Positions 23,661-33,499 of a DNA stretch of 64,000 nucleotides are shown here, one piece after another. The DNA is from Physcomitrium patens (lineage: Eukaryota; Streptophyta; Bryopsida; Funariales; Funariaceae). The stretch lies in assembly GCF_000002425.4 (NCBI RefSeq), contig NC_037270.1, positions 5,499,450 to 5,563,449 on the forward strand, in the 5' to 3' direction. Position 1 is the stretch's first letter, and each line of letters opens with the position of its first letter. A model generated the notes under the pieces. The model made no database searches. It was given only the letters and a program-made list of their open reading frames with translations, and was not told the DNA's origin. The position numbers and the translations under genes are program-made.

Positions 23661-23725
23661 AAAATCCTTCAACCTTGGATCTAATACTATCAAACTTCTT
23701 CAAATAAGAAAATTTTGGTTTTTTT
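23661..23725 (-). pseudogene. Orphan chromovirus gag fragment
   Basis: The minus-strand translation contains KKFDSIRSKVEGFF, matching EKFDGIRSKFQGFI of D gag. About 65 bp of similarity is isolated in AT-rich DNA with no LTR beside it. Confidence 0.5.
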
Positions 23726-23815
23726 GCTAGTATAATTGTATATATTATTTGAAGTATTATAATTATTAAATATATATATATATATATATATTTATAATCT
23801 ATATCTTTAAATGAC

Positions 23816-23824
<9 letters not shown>

Positions 23825-23858
<34 letters not shown>
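23825..23858. repeat. (TA)n microsatellite
   Basis: A 34-bp uninterrupted AT run; a shorter run lies at 23770-23791. Confidence 0.95.
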
Positions 23859-23865
<7 letters not shown>

Positions 23866-24849
23866 TTACATATTTTTGCATTGCATCAATCAACATTATT
23901 CACAAGTAATTAATTTTTTATCTTATAGAAAATCAAATATTGTAAGCATAAATTCTGGTATTCTTACTTTTATTTTTAAAAATATTTGATAGAATATATA
24001 AATAAATTTTTAAACCAAAATACTTACTTTGAAAGCCTAAGATTTAACAGCATTATGAAGATCTATGCAAAATAAATACAAATTTTATTTTAAAAGTTCT
24101 ATTCATTATAGATAGTATAAAGTAAGAAGAATTCATTACATAGATCATTTTAATTTATTATTAAAAATTCAAATATGATATCTATTACTTTTTTGTGAAA
24201 ATTTTATCAAAAAATAAAAATAAAAATAAAATTTTTGACATAATTTTTTTTTTTTTTTTTAAATATTTCTATTGAATTTTTTAAGGTGGGCCTTATCCAA
24301 TTTCCAAGAAACAACAATATTTACACTACTTAAGACTAAATAAAGTTTATATTTTCTTTTTTCCTTATGGCCTCTTGGTATAATTTTTGAAGTATAAATC
24401 CAAGTAAATAAAGTTATTTGCTTTAACCAATCACAATGTTTAAAAGAGGTGGTGTCTTATCCCTTCATTTAAACCTAAAGTGCTTTAAGATTTTAACATA
24501 TATTTTGTATATGATACAAAGAATTATATCAAGATAATTTTAAAAAAATCATATTAAAAAAATATTTCATTTTATCTTCACTAATGCTAAGTGTACTTTG
24601 AATTTATCTTAGTGATATTATCAATAATTTGATGTTCACAATAACTTACAGTGTAAAGTTTCTAACCAAGGTAAAAAAAAGAAAACTAAATTATAATCTT
24701 TACAGATTAGAGCTTTGAAATCATTGATCTTTGCAGTTGGAGTGTTTAAATGCCTCCATTGTGTGCATTACTCTTTCTTCTCCAATGATATATAAGTAAA
24801 AGAAACCCAAAATACTAAAAAGGAAAAGAGCGAGATGAGTTCCATGCAG

Positions 24850-25550
24850 CGCTTTTGCTTTTATTGCTCCAACAAGCAACAGCCCATGTGGAGCATCACA
24901 TCATGGGCTCTATATTTGACCCTCAAATATGCTCGCAAGAAAATGAATAAAAAGAAACATGTATGTAGGTGAATATATATGTTATTGTGTGTGTACAAAC
25001 CTACATAAGCGTGTGTTGAATGAAAATGACGCTCTGAAGCAGACGTAATGTGTAGACCAAGCCAAACAAGCGGAGGTGGGGCTCGTTCTAAAATAAGTTC
25101 TTCAATTCCAGGGCAGTATTTACCAGGAGTATGGGCAGGACCCGAATAAAGATGAAGCAATGCTGTCGCTGGGGTACAGGAAGATACTGTACTTGTTTCC
25201 CGCCATGCCAGCGTGGACGGAGCCTAGTGGCAATGGCCACGTGGTCTTTATTCCTACAACAAACAATACACTTGCTCTTGCCAATCACATGCAACTCATC
25301 CACGTGTCCTTTATGCTCGTCCCATGTCTACAGTATCCACGTCATCCTCACACAAAAAGCATCCCAAAAAGTACTCCACCAAAAATATTAAAAAAAGGGA
25401 CAAAATAATGCTCTCGCTCTTACCAATAAAACGGTACACTATTTTGGTAGTGAGTGTTCTATTGCCCTCTTTATCGGGTAATTCATTTTTGAAGTTGAAC
25501 GAACTTTGTGGAATTCCATGCACTAGGAAATGAAAATGTAGTTTGTGACG
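24850..25550. other. Higher-GC low-copy patch, possible regulatory region
   Basis: This block of about 700 bp has near-balanced base composition in otherwise AT-rich DNA. Overlapping ORFs of 66-99 codons exist on both strands, but none looks like a known protein, and they conflict with one another. ACGT-core motifs cluster at 25237-25344. It may be a promoter, a non-coding transcript or a first exon of an unrecognised gene. Confidence 0.4.
25237..25344. promoter_or_regulatory. G-box/ABRE-type motif cluster
   Basis: CCACGTGG at 25237-25244, CACGTG at 25301-25306 and CCACGTCA at 25337-25344 are ACGT-core sites of the kind bound by plant bZIP and bHLH factors. Confidence 0.45.
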
Positions 25551-27436
25551 TCATTGGAATTATATTTTTAAAAATGTAATAAAATTAAAGTAGAATGAAA
25601 TACACTCTGTTATTGCTTTAATACGATGAATTGGATTTATACAGATTCATGAAATTTGAGCTTGTATTATATGGGTAGTGCTCTAAACTGGTCATCATAA
25701 AGGTCTTATTTGTCAACGACAATGCTATTATACCATGCTAAAGTGCCAAAACATTTAATGTTGGGTTCAAAAATTTGTATTTCAAGTGGGTGGCATTTTA
25801 GCAGTTACCTTTCATTTACAGTACCGTTTTCTAGTAGAATTTACTTTTAATTTTTTTTTAAAAAAAGAATTCTAGACTTGCACAATAATAATAATAGTAA
25901 TAATAATAATATATGTGATTAGATTTGATTTTTCTAGATTTTTCTTTGTTTCGATATGAAGAAATATTTCTCATTGAGATTGATTATGTTCAGAAACCGT
26001 ATCTATCTACAAAATAAAAATGGCTTCAGGATGTATGTACATATATAAATTAATTTGGAATTTTACTTCCAAAGTCAACAAGCCAACATGACTATTTATT
26101 TTTATTTGTATATTGCATAGCTCAGGTTGATAAGAACCAGCAGAAGGATCTACCAACACATTAGATTTTACATCAGTTTTAGTGTTCTCTTAAAAGATTT
26201 GACATCAGCACATTTGCCTCCACAATGCATCAATTTTAGCTTTTCAACTTCTTACTAGTAAACAAAGAGGTTCCTCAATCAAATGAAAAAATAGAAAAAT
26301 AATATAAAAATTAATACCACACAACAATTATAGAATTGCAATATGGTTATAAATAAAACTAGTATGAGTAGGAAATGAGTTAGGATTAGTTAAGTCAAAA
26401 TAATTTGTAACATTACAATATATGTATATATATATATATATATATATTTATTTATTTATTTATATATATATATATATATACATTAATAAATAAATAGAAA
26501 TTTTAACTCTACATTCCCGATTGATATTGCTAAACCCTCCATGACCTCCTCAAAGACAACTAGCTAATAATATGTTGTTTAATTTTGCATATTCTTTTCT
26601 TATTTTTTTTTTAAGAAAGGATGGTGGTTGAAAGGGGGACATTAAATATTTTATGAGTAAAGAAGTTTGCAAGATGTTTTTTTCAAAAAAAACACAATAT
26701 TTGTCTCAAAAATTGTTTCATTCACTTGTTATTATTTATTTATCTATTAAAACCACAAAAATCCTATTTTTTATTATATTCTATTTTTGGATAAATATTA
26801 GGATTAAAAATTAGACTACCAAAAGTACCTTAAGTATAGAAATTATATTTTTTTAATCAATTTAAGTTGTGTAGAGATCACATACAAAGTAGCAATATCA
26901 ATTGAGGTTGTAGCAATAATAATTCTTTATTTATGTATCTATTTTTAAATACATGCCGCTTTGATGAGAAAGTGATTTTTTAGACAATCAACTACACAAT
27001 TTTGTGTAATGACAAAAATATATACTATGAAGCCTTAGAAATATATATATATATATATATATACAAACCACTATATACTTTTATTTGGATGCTATGATTT
27101 TTATCAAAGTTAATTTTTTTAATAAATTATCATTTTATTCTAGAATAAGCTCATTGGAAAGCTAAGGTGGTAACTTAAGCTTATTAAAACAAAAAAATTC
27201 GAAAATCACAATTTATGACTTCAAGTTTTTTTTAAAATAGAATTAAATATCTATCATGATGATCTTCTTAGATAATCTCAATTATGGTTATATTACAGAT
27301 GGATAAATCAGTCGTTTTGTTTGTAATATAATTTTTTTTTGTTTATATTTATTTTTTACTTTTTTACTTTTTTACAAAAAACTTAAAATACTTGAATGAA
27401 AATACATTTGTGCATTGTCTCAAGCATCTTTTGATA

Positions 27437-27468
<32 letters not shown>

Positions 27469-27705
27469 TTTTTTATTTTTAAAAATAATTGTTATAAAAA
27501 AATACTTTCTAAAGATTTTTAAGTAAGAAAAGATTAAACAAAAGTAATAATCAATCAATTTTAATACTACAAATGTAGAAGAATTATAGTAAAAAAGAAT
27601 CATTTACAACTTTATAAAGAAAGAAATATTCATTGCTTTGTCTTATACAAAGAAGAAAAAATTGATGGGTAATGAGAAGAATAATGCTATTTATCTCTTT
27701 AAAAA
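25551..27705. other. AT-rich spacer
   Basis: No gene was recognised. It holds (TA)n and TTTA repeats at 26425-26480 and (TA)n at 27041-27063 and 27437-27460. Confidence 0.6.
26425..26480. repeat. Compound (TA)n-(TTTA)n repeat
   Basis: AT runs at 26425-26448 and 26461-26480 with a short TTTA array between them. Confidence 0.9.
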
Positions 27706-27710
27706 GATGT
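27706..27710. repeat. Target-site duplication of F, left copy
   Basis: GATGT, identical to 41551-41555. Confidence 0.9.
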
Positions 27711-28272
27711 TGTCATGGACATACTCATGTAAGCCAATAATTACATATATAAATAGGTAGAAATAAGTAAAAGTAGATAAAAGTAAGTTAATTCTATAGT
27801 ATTTGATATAGAAGCTTCTTAGAAGCTTCATAGATACTACTTTGACTTTATAGGTATCTTTAATTGACTTTTTGGATTAGAAACATGGTCAAAGAAGTTG
27901 GCCATGTGCCACACATGTTGTTAGCTCGAAGACCAAGCTAACTATGTGGCCCTCACATAGAAAAACTTGCCTTGTAAGTCAAGGCATGTGTCCTACAAAG
28001 TCAACAAATATTGGAGGTCCTATAAAACATCCCCATGTAGCGCCTAGTTAGATAATATATATAGAGACAAGAGTGAAGCCTTCTTCATTCTTGTCAACTC
28101 CTTTCTTGCTTCGAGTCTAGTTTCAAGGGTCTCTACTTTTCTTAGCTTTTAGCAATAGCCTTTTCCAGTTTCTTTCTTAATATATATATATCAAATTATT
28201 ACTATTTTGTCATCTTTCTATGAAAATAGTCTCACTTGTTTATTTCTCTTTATCATGTTCTTGTCCTTGATA
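27711..28272 (+). repeat. Element F 5' LTR
   Basis: It begins TGTCATGGACATACTC and ends GTCCTTGATA. TATATATA is at 28056-28063 and the 30-nt hairpin at 28066-28095. Just upstream, near 27970, lies another small stem-loop with 7-bp arms TGCCTTG and CAAGGCA, also present in the 3' LTR. Confidence 0.93.
28056..28097 (+). promoter_or_regulatory. TATA box and start-site hairpin, F 5' LTR
   Basis: TATATATA, then a stem-loop with arms GACAAGAGTGAAG and CTTCATTCTTGTC and loop CCTT (28066-28095). TTCTTGTCAA at 28088-28097, about 30 nt from the TATA box, would lie at or near the RNA 5' end. Confidence 0.7.
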
Positions 28273-28274
28273 GA

Positions 28275-28283
28275 TTCACAAGA
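28275..28283 (+). other. Putative self-priming site of F
   Basis: TTCACAAGA lies 2 bases after the LTR and is complementary to TCTTGTCAA of the LTR hairpin at 8 of 9 positions. The equivalent D site is a perfect complement. Confidence 0.5.
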
Positions 28284-28484
28284 CTGTACCTACAATATCA
28301 AAGCTTTGTCTAATCTTGATTAAGAATGGATTATCCCTTTTTTTTGATAAGACATAAGTATATTAGAAGTTGTAGATTACCTTCTTCTAAACTGATATTG
28401 TCTTTAGTATTTTCTTTGTTCTCAAGTCCTCTCTTCTATTTGTCTTGAGTGATATTAGACATCTTCTCTTTTCTAAATATTATC

Positions 28485-29060
28485 ATGGCAGAACTTGCTG
28501 AAATAAAGAGTACAATGGCACAAATGCAAGAGCAATTGAGGGACTTAATGCTTACAATACATCAACTCAATTTACTACCACAAGGAGCAACAAGATTCTT
28601 AAGAAGTGAAGATATAGAAATGATTGGAGCTGCTTCAACATCTGTACCAAATCATGTCCCTCATCCTATGGTGGAACGCCCTTCTAGTGTTATAGAACCA
28701 AAAATTGTCCTATTCGAGAAGTTTGATGGCACTTGATCAACGTTTTGAGGATTTATTAATCAAGTACAACTTGTGATTGAACTTCAATCTCAAAGCTATC
28801 CAACTCCAAGATTGCAAGTTAGATTCATTGATACGCTTCTTTCAAGTTTAGCACTATCGTGGTTTTCATCTTTTCTTGAACGACGAGATCCAATATTGGA
28901 TAATCTAGAAGCTTTTTTGGTAGAGTTTCGATCCATATAAAGAGAACATGATGCAATTCGTATTGTAACCAATAAGATCTATATTTTACGACTAGGCAAT
29001 TGATCAATAATGTTGTATGCTTCATAATTTTGACAACTTATAATTGATATTAAATGGGAT
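28485..29060 (+). pseudogene. Element F gag, first part (interrupted by B)
   Basis: The start is taken at 28485 (MAELAEIKSTMAQMQEQLRD) because the same ATG is present in D gag; an upstream in-frame ATG at 28449 is not shared. A coiled-coil-like N-terminus is followed by QGATRFLRSEDIEMI, EKFDGT and the capsid segment LVIELQSQSYPTPRLQVRF, LSSLALSWFSSFLERRDPIL. The first in-frame stop is at 28734 (probably a CGA codon originally). Element B then breaks the frame in the sequence AAATGGGAT. Confidence 0.85.
29056..29060. repeat. Probable target-site duplication of B, left copy
   Basis: GGGAT, compared with GGGTG at 36503-36507. The uninterrupted D copy reads GGGATGAT here, so the right copy seems to have lost or changed one base. 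Confidence 0.55.
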
Positions 29061-29851
29061 GTATCATTGCTTGTTTTACTTATTCCAAATTAATCTAATG
29101 GGAATAAACCTGTATAGGGAGATTTGAACATGGAAAATAACTAATTACTTAAGTGTTCATGTTAGGGTCTCACAATCAATTCCCTCCTAAATGTATCATC
29201 TTTATTTCCAATATCTGAACACACAAGGAAACTATAATCTCCTCCTTCACCTTATCGGTCTCTTCCTTATAATAATTCAGTCATACCAATAATTGCTATT
29301 TCGACCAATATATTCACCGTCATAATCTCCAACTATAATACTGCACCCTCACAGCTTTCATCACACAATTACCCTCATTCCAATCATTGGAATTCTTCAC
29401 ACAGAACTACCATTCACATTACGGTGTTTCACACAAACACAAACTCATTCTCTCTGCTGAACTACAATCAGATTTTAGCATTCAATCTTTCTTCTTCTCA
29501 AATAATACTAATCACATTTCCATTCCATAATTCACTTCACAATATTCAGAAACTCTCAATCCTCTTATTCAAAGAAAATAACAAACAAAACAAAAGAGGT
29601 AGCACCAAGCTTACCCTGGCTCAAACTATCACAGCGATGGCCCTCAGCTCATGACTATCAAAGTCTGGCTTCTTAATTAACTTCTACAACTCCTATATAC
29701 TTTCTCTTGATTCTCCAAATTCTAATCGTAATTCTGTAATTAATCACTTTTAAGAACTAAAACACTCATCCGTCTTCCTGAATTTCCTATTATATAGACT
29801 ATTAATATATTTTACCAGTATCTTTCAAAACGAATTAATATCTATTCTACA
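29060..29851 (-). repeat. Element B 3' LTR
   Basis: It is nearly identical over its length to 35713-36502. On the element strand it begins TGTAGAATAGATAT, preceded by the polypurine-like AGGAGTGGAGC (plus 29852-29864). Confidence 0.92.
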
Positions 29852-29879
29852 TAGCTCCACTCCTATCTGTATAGCGTCC

Positions 29880-30210
29880 TCGTAAACACTCAATTGATAC
29901 CTATTTAAAAACTACTTAACAAATCTCTACAAAGTTACTAGTTCCTCTTACCTATCTAATTAATCAATTGCCACAGTATCTATTATTGGTTCCATCGATT
30001 TAGATTTTAACTGCAAATCTTCGTGCTCTTTCAATCCTTCCATTGGCTCCTACCTCAACTGAGCTCAAAGATCTTCATTGAATTTGCCCAGTTCACGGAC
30101 TTGAGCTTCCAATTTCAGGATCTGGACATCCCAAAGTTCTAATTGTTGCTGCTGCTGACTCATCTATTCTGGAATATCTTCAATAGATACTTGTGACTGA
30201 CTCTTCACTG
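29880..30210 (-). pseudogene. Element B 3' coiled-coil ORF end
   Basis: Minus-strand codons read SQQQQQLELWDVQILKLEVQ, then VRELGKFNEDL and GLKEHEDLQLKS, a heptad-like coiled coil. It matches the C-terminus of C ORF3 and confirms that this ORF lies between integrase and the 3' LTR in the family. The rest of the ORF has been deleted from B. Confidence 0.6.
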
Positions 30211-30654
30211 TTAACTTTTAACTGGAACTACTACTCTCAAAAACACAAGAAATACAAGAAAATGGCACTCCAGCCAACCCAAAACAACACCACAGAATGA
30301 CTTTAACTGGTGCCCCTCTCCTATTCTTTTACTACTTGGGGATAATGACAACATGTTACCCATACTGTCCATGAAAGGTAATGGGAAGTAATCTTTCTTG
30401 GTGGCCGTATTTAACTTTCGAAACTCTTGACATATCCTGATTTTCCCATTCTTCTTCGATACCATCACGATTGGCGACATCCATGCAGTATGCGAAACAG
30501 GATAAATAAAATCCACATTGAGAAGTTTATCTAATTTTTTTTTCACTAAAAGAGAATATTTTGCGTTAAACCGGTGTTGTCTTTGACGAACTGGCATAAT
30601 ACCCTCCTCCAAAATAATCTGGTGCTCACATACATCAATTGGAATGCCTTTCAA
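30211..30654 (-). pseudogene. Element B RT, N-terminal fragment
   Basis: The frame opens with CEHQIILEEGIMPVRQRQHR and runs through LLNVDFIYPVSHTAWMSPIV, VSKKNGKIRICQEFRKLN and TATKKDYFPLPF, the fingers and start of the palm. The similarity to RT ends after about 100 residues, before the catalytic YxDD. The last 45 codons (SPSSKRIGEGHQLKSFCGVV and on) belong to other sequence joined by the deletion near 30350. Confidence 0.85.
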
Positions 30655-31151
30655 ATCTGCATACGACTATGCAAAGGTAGATTTGTGATGGACAAAAAAC
30701 TGTTTCTAAACATCTAATTCTGTATCAATAATATCGACATATATTTAATTAGCTGTGGCATTTTTTTGGTACTCAGGTTAATAGATTGACACACAGGGTC
30801 TTCAATAACCTCTGATTTAATTATCTTCTCCTAATCTAAATATCTTATATTATCCGACATATGGGAACCACTCAAATCTGGTTCCAATGTACTGATTCTA
30901 TTGACTGTAGGATTGTTCATCTATTCGACAATAGCATGATCCGAGTTAGTCGCATCCTCTTGATACAATAAATATTCACTAGGACTTCCACATTGGTAGA
31001 CTCCTACCTTTGCTGTTAAAGTGTTTTGTCCTATCCCAAATTGCGGTGAACCTATAGCATTGTCATCTTCCTCAATCGATTGATTCTAGTTGTCTGATGT
31101 AAATTCTGATTTTGGCAATTGAGATTCTCCATGATATTGTACCGGATACAT

Positions 31152-32184
31152 CTATAGAACAATTTGGTCACGGCCATTTCTAATTGTCAATGTGCCTCGG
31201 CTCCAATCGTTCTTAGCTTTGGCTTGATAAAGCCAAGGTCTGCTCAATAAAATGGGATACAATAATGTAGAACTCTGTAATCGAAATACAATATAATTGA
31301 TTTTGTATGTCAATCCACCGATTACAGTGGCAATATTACGTAAGATTTCCATTGGCTTTATCCGACTATGATCTGCTATTTACAAGACCAATGTCATAGG
31401 TAGCAATTGCTTTAGATCTAAGTCCTCCATTGTATCCACGTTCATTAAATTTACACTAGAGCCACCATCGACCTGAACATCCGAGATCATAACACCGTCA
31501 ATCGAAACATCGATGGTTGGTGCACCTGGGTCAGGGTTCAAACTGACTTCACAAACTTCTTTATTACGGTGCCTATGCCGTGTTAACGATGAATTCAATA
31601 TAGAATGGCACTCTGGTGCAACCGCTAGAAGTTGCTTCATAGAAATAGAAGACCGAATAGCATCTAGATCCTTCAAAATATCATAGGGTTCCATATTTAG
31701 GATAATTTCCAATGTCTTTTTTTTTTTTCATTGGTTTGAGTTTAACTCCGTGATGTAAGATATTCTTCTGCCTTGGACTCGGAATTGGAACAATTGCCGG
31801 GGCTTCCTTCGAATTTCTACCCTCAAGAGGATCTTTCAACGGATAAGACGTTTCTCAAAACTGCATAGAGATCGAAACTCCTTGGAATGGAACCGAAGCC
31901 TCCATAATTGGAACCTCATTGGGTTGTGCCACCGAGTCAAGTTTCATACTGGGTGCAAAGCTCATAACAAGACCTGGATTGGATGGTCCCGATAAATTGG
32001 TATGTAGAACCAAATTAGGTTCCTCAGCTTGTTGAGGTTTCAATATTGGGATACGTCCCAATACTGATATTAGTTCATTTAGCCCCATGAACGGCACTAT
32101 TTGCTTTCCTGCGATTGGTTCATCCAGGTCCTGAATTAGATTCTTGTCTTTTTGTTGGCCTCTGGTAAGTACTGCGTTCACCAC
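31152..32184 (-). pseudogene. Element B protease and upstream linker
   Basis: Minus-strand frames 32184-31855, 31712-31380 and 31352-31152 follow one another. The middle one holds the retropepsin active site as ISDVQVDGGSSVNLMNVDTM (DGG form), and the last one reads ILLSRPWLYQAKAKNDWSRG and LTIRNGRDQIVL, the protease C-terminus. The first frame contains a segment (SMKLDSVAQPNEVPIM) whose DNA recurs inverted and tandemly at 32530-32695. Stops separate the frames. Confidence 0.75.
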
Positions 32185-32199
32185 CTCGACACGATGTAC

Positions 32200-33450
32200 T
32201 AATGAGTCTCATTGAACAGGGCCTTTGTCCTCCATCGATTGGCTTATTTGCATTTGTTGGTCCCGGTGTCGTGTTGTAACACAAGTATACCGTGAAAATA
32301 TAAAGAAAGGGGACTTTTATTAATATTCAATTACCTCGAATATTAAGAGCAATGACCAATTCCAGTACAAATACTGAGTGGCCAGGTTCAGTCACCCCAT
32401 TACAGTCAGCCGGGGCATACTAAAATACTCCATACGATTCCAATAACGGGAGTCAACAAGAAGGGAAAGGACCAATTCAACGACGGGTGAGCCTTGTTCG
32501 AAGAGCCAATTGAATCCAATTTCAAGACATCCAATCCAGGTCCTATTACGGGCCTCTTACCCAACATGAGACCTAACTTGGTCGGGCAACCCAATGCGGT
32601 CCAATTACGGGAACATCCAGGTCTTAGTACGGGCCTCTTAGCCAATATGAGACCTGAATTGGTCAGGCGACTCAATGTTGTCCCGATTATGGGGCTCTGA
32701 TTCTGTTTCACGCTGTCCTGTTTTTTGTGCCATTTCAGGAAACGTTGTTTTCGGTAAAAGGATCTCTTAAAGGTAAAAATGGAGGAGAGAACTCTGACGG
32801 CGGAGCCAATTCCGGATCCAAGATGGAAGATTGAAGAAATTCAAAGGCTAGGGTTTGAAAGACGGGAGAATTAAGATTAAAGGAGATGATAGGTTAAGAA
32901 ATGGAGGGGGGGGGGAGAGAATAAGTTTTTTTAGAAGGGTCGGAGAGCTAGCTTCATGCTTCGGGCTGGGAAAAAAAACAAAAAATTGGGGTTTTTTTTT
33001 CTTCATAGGGTTTTGGGAAGACTGAAGCAATCGTTGCTGAATAGTCAAAGTGTTGTACTGGTGAATCGGGATTTTAATGAAGTGGGTGTGATTACTCTTG
33101 ACTGTTTTGTGAAATCAAGTTACGTCTATGATGAAGAATTAAAAGGGTGTCTATAGGATTGAGTATGCAGAGTGAATGAAATTTATTGGGTTAATTTAAT
33201 GAGACAGTCAGTGGTTAAAAGATCGTGAGTATAAAGCGGTATTGAAGATTAGCAGTTTGGGTTGTTCGGGGTTCTTTGTAACGTCTAAAGACCTACCGGC
33301 TGGGGCAAAAAGGATTTTGGCGAGCAGTCGAAGGACATCCGTATAGATTTACGATATATTCTTACAGTTGTTTATATTCTAACAGTCAAAAACTGATAAA
33401 CTGCTTGAATATTAGCGAATCTCCATACTACCTTCTACAATCACACGCCC
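32200..33450. other. Unexplained spacer in B with inverted and tandem repeats
   Basis: This stretch of 1.25 kb lies between gag and protease with higher GC than its surroundings. It contains two tandem units of about 75 bp (roughly 32541-32615 and 32616-32693, each with ACGGGCCTCTTA) that are inverted copies of DNA near 31905-31990. It also has a 10-base G run near 32906 and a telobox-like AGGGTTT at 32850. No recognised protein is present. Confidence 0.5.
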
Positions 33451-33499
33451 GACGCATTCTCGAGCAGGAAAGCACGTAATACGACACTGATTATTATAA

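Larger units (their letters stand above)
22273..24840. other. AT-rich spacer with a gag remnant
   Basis: No gene was found. It holds (TA)n tracts at 23770-23791 and 23825-23858 and a 65-bp gag-like fragment at 23661-23725. Confidence 0.6.

Noticed and set aside
25131-25408. Several overlapping 66-99-codon ORFs on both strands
   Set aside because: They conflict with each other and resemble no known protein; only the regulatory motifs were kept.
27364-27603. 79-codon ORF with runs of Ile/Tyr
   Set aside because: It translates a (TA)n tract; low complexity.
29424-29654. 76-codon ORF repeated almost identically at 36075-36305
   Set aside because: It lies within the two LTRs of element B and is antisense to the element; repetition comes from the LTR pair.
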